Shown in pieces: positions 26,487-33,843 of a DNA stretch of 64,000 nt (positions within the stretch are counted from its first letter, which is position 1; every line of letters begins with the position of its first letter). The DNA comes from Telluribacter humicola. Its GTDB lineage: Bacteria; Bacteroidota; Bacteroidia; Cytophagales; Spirosomataceae. The translations under genes and the position numbers were made by a program. The stretch spans positions 1,860,001 to 1,924,000 of the forward strand of contig NZ_JAFIQT010000001.1 in the NCBI RefSeq assembly GCF_017355935.1, written 5' to 3'. Below the pieces are notes generated by a model. The model was not told where the DNA came from and searched no databases. It saw nothing but the letters and a program-made list of their open reading frames with translations.

Positions 26487-26927
26487 TTATCTGGCAAACC
26501 GTGGGAAATCGTTGTGGTAGCTGATCTGCCCGTCCTGCACCGAAAAACAGTAGTGTGACATACCGTTGGTTACGGCCAGATAGGTAGGACGGAGGGTAAA
26601 GTTGTACCGGCCAATCTGGGCGAAGGTAGCTTCTGAAACAGGTATATGAGGAGCCTTGCACTCGATCAGCAGGAACGGCGTACCGTCCGTAGATAGTACC
26701 ATGATATCGGTTCGTTTGGCTAGTTTGTTGTAGCGCAGGCCGGTCTCAACGGCGAATAACGACTTAGGATACCCGTAGTGGTTAATGAGCAGGTGAATGA
26801 AGTGCTGACGCACCCATTCCTCAGGCGTAAGCACGACATATTTCTTACGGATCAGGTCATAGATGTATGGTTTACCATCCATGTCCTTAACTTTGTGGGC
26901 GAAAGGAGGAAGATTGATCGATTCCAT
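26487..26927 (-). CDS. Solo type I restriction HsdR N-terminal (HSDR_N-like) domain protein
   Basis: About 146 residues. It matches the small Bacteroidota family resembling the HsdR N-terminal nuclease domain: RKKYVVLTPEEWVRQHFIHLL, then RTDIMVLSTDGTPFLLIECKAP, which gives the PD-(D/E)xK-like pattern D-x(n)-ECK, and IGRYN. No helicase, methylase or specificity gene is adjacent, so it is not a restriction locus. ATG at 26927 is preferred over a start at 26987 because conserved sequence begins with MESINLPPF. Its function is unknown; a nuclease or nucleic-acid-binding role is inferred. Confidence 0.82.
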   Translation of the reverse strand: MESINLPPFAHKVKDMDGKPYIYDLIRKKYVVLTPEEWVRQHFIHLLINHYGYPKSLFAVETGLRYNKLAKRTDIMVLSTDGTPFLLIECKAPHIPVSEATFAQIGRYNFTLRPTYLAVTNGMSHYCFSVQDGQISYHNDFPRFAR

Positions 26928-27023
26928 AGTTGAAAGTAACAGCAGTTGTAATAACGTCAGATCTGCCATCCTGCTGCCTGAAAGCACTATTTTTTTCTAG
27001 TTAAAACCAGTTTCTTATTTATT

Positions 27024-27797
27024 ATGACTACCAAAGAACAGATCGTACAGAACTGGCTGCCCCGGTATACCGGTACAGCCGTAGAAGAATTCGGACAATA
27101 TATTCTGCTTACTAATTTTATCAATTACGTAACCATGTTTGCCGAGCGATTCGGGGTGGAGGTGAAAGGCTACGGTCGCGCCATGCAGACAGCCACGGCT
27201 GATAATATCACCATCATCAATTTCGGGATGGGAAGCCCCATGGCGGCTACCGTCATGGATCTGCTCTCAGCTCTTGAGCCTAAGGCAGTACTGTTCCTGG
27301 GTAAGTGCGGAGGCTTAAAGAAAACTCAGATCGGAGACCTGATCCTGCCCATCGCGGCGATCCGGGGCGAAGGTACCAGCGATGACTACATGCCCGCCGA
27401 AATACCCGCCCTTCCTTCATTCCGTCTGCAGCGTACGGTTTCATCCAGCATAGCCAAGCACGAAATGGACTACTGGACCGGTACTGTGTATACTACCAAC
27501 CGCCGCATCTGGGAGCACGACGAGGACTTCAAAGAGTACCTGCGTGAGATACGTGCCATGGCCATTGATATGGAAACCGCTACCATCTTTATCGTGGGCT
27601 TTGCTAACTCCATCCCGCACGGAGCCCTGCTGCTCGTATCAGACAACCCTATGGTACCCGAAGGCGTAAAAACCGAAGAGAGCGACAAAAAAGTAACCTC
27701 TCAGTTTGTCGAGAAGCACCTGCTCATCGGTATCGACGCCCTGACCGAACTGGCCGAGTCCGGTGAGTCCGTGAAGCACCTGCGTTTCGAGAAATAA
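27024..27797 (+). CDS. amn: AMP nucleosidase (short form)
   Basis: A 257-residue protein of the purine nucleoside phosphorylase/MTA-SAH nucleosidase fold. It has NFGMGSPMAATVMDLLSAL, LFLGKCGGLKKTQIGDLILP and AIDMETATIFIVGFANSIPHGALLLVSDNP. Bacteroidota AMP nucleosidases are of this short kind and lack the N-terminal domain of the E. coli enzyme. Reaction: AMP + water to adenine + ribose 5-phosphate. It complements adenine deaminase at 54528-56168 in purine salvage. The stop lies 8 bp from the convergent GH140-like gene. Confidence 0.93.
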   Translation: MTTKEQIVQNWLPRYTGTAVEEFGQYILLTNFINYVTMFAERFGVEVKGYGRAMQTATADNITIINFGMGSPMAATVMDLLSALEPKAVLFLGKCGGLKKTQIGDLILPIAAIRGEGTSDDYMPAEIPALPSFRLQRTVSSSIAKHEMDYWTGTVYTTNRRIWEHDEDFKEYLREIRAMAIDMETATIFIVGFANSIPHGALLLVSDNPMVPEGVKTEESDKKVTSQFVEKHLLIGIDALTELAESGESVKHLRFEK

Positions 27798-27805
27798 ACA
27801 GTTCC

Positions 27806-29227
27806 TTACTTCTTCAAGCCGTATCCGGCCCAGGTCTTGGACGCATCGTCCAGTACGAGTACCCAATCGGTACCGGGACCTGCCGCGTACGGCTTGAATT
27901 CTACAACGCCTTCGTTCTTCAATTCACCAATACGGATACTCCGGCCATCGCGCGGGTTGAACCAGTAGGCCAGCAGGCGGGGCGCCGCAGCCAGTCGGCC
28001 CAAGTCGATCTGGAGCGGTCGGCCGTAGGGGGTATAGGCCAGCAGAAAGTCTGAATCTTCCGAAATAGCGGCAGTCTGGAAGCCACCATCATCAGGATTC
28101 TTGTTTTTGATCAGATCCTGGTCCGGCATGAGTCGCCACCACGGATGCGACTCCATCAGCCGGCGGATGTAGCCCATCTGATAGGCGCCCGGCAGGTCCA
28201 TGGCCCTTTTCCAGTGGGTACGGGCGTAGGAGATGGGTGGATTACGATCCGGATCAAAAAACTGCCAGATGTCGTGGCAACCGTAGGTATGTCCGGCTCC
28301 GCCCGACAGTACCGCCCACCAGGCCGCCTGACGCGCATCAAAGTCATCAAAGTACCCCAGCTCCGGCTTCCAGTTGATCGGGTGATCTTCGTAGCGGGGC
28401 TCGGCGTCCAGCGTAGGTTTAACGGGGAACATGTTGTAGTTCTGCCGCATCATCACGTAGTTCTTCTTATCCTTGTTACCATGTCCCGACTGGTACATGT
28501 TAAAGTTGAGCCAGGGTTCCTGGTGGAAGAAAGCCGCCGAATTGGCATCACCCTGCGGGTGGTAGGTAATCAACCGGCTGCCGCCGTCACCTGCTTTGAG
28601 GCCTTCGGCCATCGCCCGGATGATCTTGTAGTGAGCTTCGGTCTCGGGGCTGCGGTCGCCACCCAGTATCCATATTACGTTCTTATTCCGGTAGCGTCTT
28701 CCCAGGAACTCTCCGTAAATACGGGCATTTTCGGGAGTAAATATCTCCGGTCCCACACCCCACTTTTTATTGAACTTATCACCCCAGGTAGGTAGCAGGC
28801 CTATGAACATGTTGTACTGAGCGGCCTTATCCACCACGTAGTCTACATGCTTGAAGTACGCTTCGTTGGGTTGGGTAGGATCGTTGTTGACCAGGGGAAG
28901 TTGCCCGTACTGATTGGGCTGGGTCAGGCCATCAAACTCGGCCAGCGCTACGGCCTGTATCACATTGAAGCCTTTGTCCGCGCGGTTTTTGAGGTATAGG
29001 TCAGCCTCCTCACGGGTTAGGCGGTGAAATAATTCCCAGGCCGTATCTCCCAGCCAGAAGAATACCCGGTCCGCACCCTGTGATATAAATCGTTTGTCTT
29101 TGATGACGTATAGTTTTTGCCAGGAGGGCTGCGCGGCCGCAGGGCGATTCTGGGCCTGAGCCTCAGGTACCGAAACAAAAACAGTAGCAGCTAATAGCAG
29201 TAACAACAAGTATCTCACGTGAACCAA
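27806..29227 (-). CDS. GH140-like (DUF4038/apiosidase-like) glycoside hydrolase, secreted
   Basis: A 473-residue protein with a signal peptide (cleavage near AQAQ, about residue 25). A DUF4038 TIM barrel is shown by FFWLGDTAWELFHRLTREEA, KGFNVIQAVALAEFDG and WILGGDRSPE, followed by the C-terminal collagen-binding-like domain (DUF5060/putative_collagen-bind) with YWFNPRDGRS. Family knowledge: GH140 enzymes cleave apiose from rhamnogalacturonan II side chains, and other DUF4038 proteins act on related plant glycans. The exact substrate here is not proven. It fits the plant-polysaccharide lifestyle seen elsewhere in the window. Confidence 0.87.
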   Translation of the reverse strand: MVHVRYLLLLLLAATVFVSVPEAQAQNRPAAAQPSWQKLYVIKDKRFISQGADRVFFWLGDTAWELFHRLTREEADLYLKNRADKGFNVIQAVALAEFDGLTQPNQYGQLPLVNNDPTQPNEAYFKHVDYVVDKAAQYNMFIGLLPTWGDKFNKKWGVGPEIFTPENARIYGEFLGRRYRNKNVIWILGGDRSPETEAHYKIIRAMAEGLKAGDGGSRLITYHPQGDANSAAFFHQEPWLNFNMYQSGHGNKDKKNYVMMRQNYNMFPVKPTLDAEPRYEDHPINWKPELGYFDDFDARQAAWWAVLSGGAGHTYGCHDIWQFFDPDRNPPISYARTHWKRAMDLPGAYQMGYIRRLMESHPWWRLMPDQDLIKNKNPDDGGFQTAAISEDSDFLLAYTPYGRPLQIDLGRLAAAPRLLAYWFNPRDGRSIRIGELKNEGVVEFKPYAAGPGTDWVLVLDDASKTWAGYGLKK

Positions 29228-29394
29228 TTAGTTAGTGTTGTGGTGGCGAAGTAATAAAATTCCGGCTTGTATGCCAAAAGAAAGAGCCGGATAGGGTCCA
29301 GTTACTTAATTAGAACCGGAGGAATACAGGAGTTACCGAACAGGCGGGTAAATTTTATGACGAAGGTATCACAGGTGGCCTGATTATTTAATCA

Positions 29395-29429
29395 TTTGCA
29401 CCTACCAGGGTTTTAAATTACTACCTTTG
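29395..29429 (+). promoter_or_regulatory. Candidate promoter of the CCA-adding enzyme gene
   Basis: TTTG (29395-29398) and TACCTTTG (29422-29429) resemble the Bacteroidota -33/-7 elements, spaced by 23 nt, a little longer than usual. The ATG lies only 4 bp after the -7 box, so transcription could start at or close to the start codon (leaderless or nearly so). Confidence 0.5.
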
Positions 29430-29433
29430 TCCT

Positions 29434-30867
29434 ATGAATTTAAGTGAAAAGCTACATAATTATCCAGTACTGGAAACCGTAGCCAAAGCAGCCCGTGAGC
29501 TGGGCGTTGAGGCCTATGTAATCGGGGGCTTTGTACGTGATCTGATCCTGAAACGTCCCGGCAAAGACATAGATATCGTATGTGTGGGCAGTGGTATTGA
29601 ACTGGCCGAACGCGTAGCGACAGCGTTGGGCAACGGAGCCCATGTGAGTGTATTCCGTAACTTTGGTACCGCTCAGATCCGGCTGGATGATCTGGAAGTA
29701 GAGTTTGTGGGGGCCCGTAAAGAGTCGTATCGCTCCGATTCGCGTAAGCCTATTGTAGAAGATGGTACCCTTGAGGACGACCAGAAACGCCGCGACTTCA
29801 CCATCAACGCCATGGGTATTAGCTTGGACAAGAATAGCTACGGCGAGTTGGTAGATCCCTTTGAAGGCATGCGTGACCTGCGCATGAAGATTATCCGTAC
29901 CCCGCTGGAGCCGGGTATTACCTTCTCCGATGATCCGCTGCGTATGATGCGTGCTATTCGGTTTGCTTCGCAGCTCAACTTTGATATTGAGCCCGATACC
30001 TTTGAGGCGATCATCCAGATGAAGGATCGCATTCAGATCGTATCTGCCGAGCGGGTCATCGATGAATTGAACAAGATAGTACTGTCACCTGTACCTTCCT
30101 ATGGCTTTAAGCTCCTGTACCACGCGGGGCTGCTGCAGACTATCTTTCCAGAGCTGGTAGAGCTACAGGGGGTAGAGCATATTGAGGGTAAAGGACATAA
30201 AGATAATTTTTACCATACCCTGCAGGTACTTGACAATGTAGCCGAACACTCGCAGGACCTGATGCTGCGCTGGGCGGCGCTGCTACATGATATCGCCAAG
30301 CCAGCTACCAAGCGCTTTGATAAAAAAGCAGGCTGGACCTTCCATAACCACGAGGAAATAGGCGCCCGTATGGTACCGGGTATATTCCGGCGAATGAAGC
30401 TGCCACTCGATGACCGGATGCGTTTTGTGAAGAAGCTGGTCAGACTGCACCTGCGTCCCATCGTACTGTCCAAGGAAGCCATCACCGATTCGGCTATGCG
30501 GAGGCTGCTGTATGAAGCCGGTGACGATCTCGAGGCACTGATGACCCTGTGCCGGGCCGATATCACGTCCAAGAATCCGGAGAAGGTGAAGCGGTACCTG
30601 CGTAATTTTGATATTGTACAGCAAAAGCTGCATGATCTGGAAGAGCGGGATAAACTGCGCAACTTCCAGCCGGTTGTTACGGGCGAGATGATCATGGAGA
30701 CTTTTGGCATCAAACCCTCCCGTGAGGTGGGTATCATCAAAGAGGCTATTCGGGAGGCTATCCTGGAAGGCATTATACCCAACGAACTCGAAAAAGCCTA
30801 TGCATTTATGGTAGAGGAAGGTAAGAAGTTAGGGCTGGAGGAAAAAGAAAATAAAGTCGGAGCGTAG
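29434..30867 (+). CDS. cca: tRNA nucleotidyltransferase / poly(A) polymerase family with HD domain
   Basis: A 477-residue protein. The head domain has the nucleotidyltransferase motif GGFVRDLILKRPGKDIDIVC and RRDFTINAMGISLD, then the RNA/enzyme-binding region DDPLRMMRAIRFASQLNFDIE, and an HD domain with LRWAALLHDIAKPATK and FHNHEEIGARM. It adds or repairs the CCA end of tRNAs; the only tRNA in this window (tRNA-Arg) lacks an encoded CCA, consistent with need for this enzyme. CCA-adding activity rather than polyadenylation is the usual assignment in Bacteroidota. A promoter-like -7 box sits directly before the ATG. Confidence 0.94.
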   Translation: MNLSEKLHNYPVLETVAKAARELGVEAYVIGGFVRDLILKRPGKDIDIVCVGSGIELAERVATALGNGAHVSVFRNFGTAQIRLDDLEVEFVGARKESYRSDSRKPIVEDGTLEDDQKRRDFTINAMGISLDKNSYGELVDPFEGMRDLRMKIIRTPLEPGITFSDDPLRMMRAIRFASQLNFDIEPDTFEAIIQMKDRIQIVSAERVIDELNKIVLSPVPSYGFKLLYHAGLLQTIFPELVELQGVEHIEGKGHKDNFYHTLQVLDNVAEHSQDLMLRWAALLHDIAKPATKRFDKKAGWTFHNHEEIGARMVPGIFRRMKLPLDDRMRFVKKLVRLHLRPIVLSKEAITDSAMRRLLYEAGDDLEALMTLCRADITSKNPEKVKRYLRNFDIVQQKLHDLEERDKLRNFQPVVTGEMIMETFGIKPSREVGIIKEAIREAILEGIIPNELEKAYAFMVEEGKKLGLEEKENKVGA

Positions 30868-30942
30868 AGGGCTGCTGCATACCAGTAGCCCGCCTATGTA
30901 CCTTTTGGACTTGTCACGAAAAGCTTAATAACCTACAACTAA

Positions 30943-31146
30943 ATGGAGAACTATCGCTTCAAACGCTTCTTTGCCGCACTGCTTACAATACTGGGTATTA
31001 TCGTTGTCCTGTTTGCCTGTGTGGCTTTCTTATCAGACAATGAGCCGGTACTGGGCCTTTTTGTTACCAAGTGGGAGTCTATCGTCCCCTTCCTGGTGGG
31101 TATCGTGTTCCTGCTATCAGGGGTGAGTATGATCAATAACAGCTAG
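30943..31146 (+). CDS. Small two-helix membrane protein, unknown function
   Basis: A 67-residue protein with two transmembrane segments (about 9-29 and 46-64), joined by a short loop with FVTKWESIVPF. No family is recognised. It lies 75 bp downstream of cca on the same strand and could be its distal operon member. Its TAG stop overlaps the stop codon of the convergent DUF2851 gene by four bases (CTAG), which supports it being a real gene end. Confidence 0.68.
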   Translation: MENYRFKRFFAALLTILGIIVVLFACVAFLSDNEPVLGLFVTKWESIVPFLVGIVFLLSGVSMINNS

Positions 31147-32423
31147 GAGGGACGCAGCAGCGATACCCCTACAGTGCATTCCAGACAGCGTTTGGCTGAG
31201 CAGTAGGTATTATACCATTCGATGAGTGCCTGCGAATCAGCCGAACTCTGTACCCGCATTCCCAATTGTTCCCACTGACGAGTCAGATGATTATTTTCGG
31301 CCGGCATTTGTTCCAGCCATTGTACCGCTTTTTCGAGTAGAGCCTGCTGGTCGCGCTGCCGCGCGTAGGCCACCAGTAGCGGTACGGCCGCATTGATGAT
31401 AATAAGGTCAGCGGCGTCGGCACCCAGTGTTGGTACTTTGCTTTTGGCCGCTTTGCCAAACTGGTAGTGACTCAGCCAGTAGTCCGACTGCTTTACCCGC
31501 AGTACCTTACGAAGCGTAGCTACATCCGGTGCTGCGGTAAGGGTAGCAAATATACCGGCCTGCTCTTTGAGCAGTACTGCCAGCTGGGCCAGCCTGACTG
31601 TCGGAAATCCCGCCGGGCGCAGTCTCATAAACTTCCACTCGTGCGCACCCAACTGTTTTTCTTCCAGCCGGTACTTCACCGCCAGAAATTTATATTCCCG
31701 TTTTAGAGCCTGCACGTATTCTTCCTCCGAAGTATCCGGTAGCAGGCCTGCGGTACCAAATAGCATGGCTTCCAGCTGCAGGGAATTATCCCGGTGTTTC
31801 TGAAGTATTTTCAAGGGGACTTGTTGAGCTAGTCGCAGGAAAGGTGGCGCGTTGAGCTTAAAGCCAAAGTGCTGAGCCAGCCACTGATAGGCCGTTTCTT
31901 CCCAGTCCCTGCCGTTCCTTTCCCACAGGCCTAGTACCAGCTCCGCTTTTTTATCCAACCGTTCCAGCAGTACCCGGTCCAGCATCGATAGCTTTTTGAT
32001 TTCATTCATCTTACCGAACTGAGGAGCGCACAGGATAGGATCATCGGGTGTCATCAGTTGTTCGTACCGCTCCCGTACTTCGGTGGCTACGCGGTCTTTC
32101 AGGCTGAGGGTAGGGAGTAGGGTACCATCGTCGCGACGGACGGGACGATCATCCTCCCACACGACGTGCAGCACGACACTCTCATAAGCGGCATCCTGCG
32201 TATGCCGGTGCTGCTGCCAGTCCGACGACCGCACATGAATCTCCACACAACCCGCCCATTCTACGTCATCGATAACTATCCGGGCATCCGTAAAGTCCGG
32301 ACCCGCGTGGGTATTGCGCTGCCCCGGGTGCATAACCCGCAGCGACTCGCCAGCCTGGGTACTCAGATCACTTCTATCATAGTAGTGGTAGCGCCACACA
32401 AAGCTCAGGAAGTCTTCATTCAT
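31143..32423 (-). CDS. DUF2851 family protein
   Basis: A 426-residue cytoplasmic protein matching DUF2851, a family largely confined to Bacteroidota: MNEDFLSFVWRYHYYDRSDL, GQRNTHAGPDFTDARIVID, WAGCVEIHVRSSDWQQHRH and YESVVLHVVWEDD. The conserved H/D/E residues in the N-terminal third resemble a nuclease-like active site, but no activity is known to me. The C-terminus ends in a cysteine-containing YCSAKRCLECTVG, a conserved feature of the family that could bind metal. It ends in a 4-bp stop overlap with the preceding small membrane protein gene. Confidence 0.9.
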   Translation of the reverse strand: MNEDFLSFVWRYHYYDRSDLSTQAGESLRVMHPGQRNTHAGPDFTDARIVIDDVEWAGCVEIHVRSSDWQQHRHTQDAAYESVVLHVVWEDDRPVRRDDGTLLPTLSLKDRVATEVRERYEQLMTPDDPILCAPQFGKMNEIKKLSMLDRVLLERLDKKAELVLGLWERNGRDWEETAYQWLAQHFGFKLNAPPFLRLAQQVPLKILQKHRDNSLQLEAMLFGTAGLLPDTSEEEYVQALKREYKFLAVKYRLEEKQLGAHEWKFMRLRPAGFPTVRLAQLAVLLKEQAGIFATLTAAPDVATLRKVLRVKQSDYWLSHYQFGKAAKSKVPTLGADAADLIIINAAVPLLVAYARQRDQQALLEKAVQWLEQMPAENNHLTRQWEQLGMRVQSSADSQALIEWYNTYCSAKRCLECTVGVSLLRPS

Positions 32424-32441
32424 ATCTTAGCTGTTTTAGAG

Positions 32442-32963
32442 CTACTTCTTCACCTCTACTTTAAAGGCTCCGTATACTATCGTGGGGTATCCCTTTGGAC
32501 CTGCTGAGGTGATGGGTACAAATTCGATGGCCCTGATCCTGGTAGTATCTGAGTCTGAAAGTGATGAATAGTCGGTAGGAGTTAGTAACTTGTTATTGAT
32601 GATCAGGGGTAATCGTACATCCCAGTGACTAAAGGGAACTACCCTATTGTTTCTGGCCCATCTGTAAACATATTCATAGAACCGGGAGGGATTTGAGTGG
32701 TAGAAGGTATATGATTCACTAAACTCTTTTACCCCCAGTTCTTTCAGTTCCTGAGCGTCCTTTACTTTCTGCATCCTTAGTATGGTCAGGTTGTCCGGCA
32801 AGGGGCTCTTTTTATCCATCAGAAGGCCATCCAGTACTACAAAGTCCGTCGCGAGTTCCGCTGATTCGTTGGAAAAGGTATGGTTGGGAAGCCCCTGTGC
32901 AGCACTCCGTACCGATAACAGGCTGATAAGCAGATAACATATTATGAGGGAGCGAGTATTCAT
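32442..32963 (-). CDS. Secreted protein of unknown function, weakly plug-like
   Basis: A 173-residue protein with a signal peptide (cleavage near SAAQ, about residue 23). Segments DFVVLDGLLMD and TTRIRAIEFVPITSAGPKG with a final YGAFKVEVKK echo the order of a TonB-receptor plug (VVDG, SIEVL, YG, VI.ITK), but the similarity is short and by eye. No barrel follows. It lies 18 bp upstream of DUF2851 on the same strand, so co-transcription is likely. Function is unknown. Confidence 0.66.
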   Translation of the reverse strand: MNTRSLIICYLLISLLSVRSAAQGLPNHTFSNESAELATDFVVLDGLLMDKKSPLPDNLTILRMQKVKDAQELKELGVKEFSESYTFYHSNPSRFYEYVYRWARNNRVVPFSHWDVRLPLIINNKLLTPTDYSSLSDSDTTRIRAIEFVPITSAGPKGYPTIVYGAFKVEVKK

Positions 32964-33145
32964 ACAGTAGTATAAAAGGTAGTCATAAATAAGTCATTTC
33001 GTCCTGCTAACTACCCGCTTGTAGCCAGGTCACCTGCAGGGTAAACTAATTTTTGGACGATTGTGCCCCGGCATCTTGTACTTTGTAAGTACTCTTTGCG
33101 ACATTTGCGTCACTATTCATTACTGACACACTGACCCCAGTACGT

Positions 33146-33832
33146 ATGTTTCGTCTCCTTTTTGGCATCATATTCAAGTTAATCCTGTACTTCGTAATCC
33201 TCTCGGTGATATGGGTCGTGGTGCTGAAGGTAGTACCGGTATGGGTGACGCCGCTGATGCTGGTTCGTAAGGCAGAAGCGTCAGCAGAAGGACGAAGCAC
33301 CGAGATCTACCACGACTGGGAGTCATACGAAAATATATCGAAGGAAGCAGCGCTGGCGGTAGTGGCCTCCGAGGACCAGAACTTTCCGAACCACTGGGGC
33401 TTTGACTTTGAGCAGATTCAGGATGCCCTGTCCGAGAACCGGAAGCGTGTACGCGGAGCCAGCACCATATCGCAGCAGGTAGCTAAGAATGTGTTCCTGT
33501 GGAATGGCCGAAGCTATATCCGTAAAGCGCTGGAAGCCTACTTTACGGTACTGATCGAGCTGATCTGGGGCAAGGAGCGCATTCTGGAGGTATACCTTAA
33601 TGTAGCCGAAATGGGCAAAATGACCTTTGGCGTGGAGGCCGCCTCCCAGCGCTTCTATAACAAATCAGCCAAGGACCTGACCCGATACGAGGCCGCCCGC
33701 ATTGCCGCTGTGCTGCCTAATCCCATTCGTTTTTCTATCAAGAATCCTTCATCCTATGTCAATAGCCGTACCGGCAAAATAGTCCGGCAGATGCGGGCCC
33801 TGGGCGGGCAGAAGTACATCGCGGACCTTTGA
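33146..33832 (+). CDS. mtgA: Monofunctional peptidoglycan glycosyltransferase
   Basis: A 228-residue GT51 protein. An N-terminal membrane anchor (about residues 3-30) is followed by VVASEDQNFPNHWGFD with catalytic E76, the RGASTISQQVAKNVFLW motif, KALEAYFTVLIELIWGKERILEVYLNVAEMG, and AARIAAVLPNP. This is the full GT51 set without a transpeptidase domain, which identifies MtgA. It polymerises glycan strands from lipid II at the periplasmic side of the inner membrane. It is a single gene, convergent with the large receptor-like gene, 11 bp between stops. Confidence 0.95.
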   Translation: MFRLLFGIIFKLILYFVILSVIWVVVLKVVPVWVTPLMLVRKAEASAEGRSTEIYHDWESYENISKEAALAVVASEDQNFPNHWGFDFEQIQDALSENRKRVRGASTISQQVAKNVFLWNGRSYIRKALEAYFTVLIELIWGKERILEVYLNVAEMGKMTFGVEAASQRFYNKSAKDLTRYEAARIAAVLPNPIRFSIKNPSSYVNSRTGKIVRQMRALGGQKYIADL

Positions 33833-33843
33833 TTCATCTCTCC

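Noticed and set aside
26487-26927. Type I restriction-modification locus
   Set aside because: Only a short N-terminal-like domain is present, with no motor, methylase or specificity subunit nearby.
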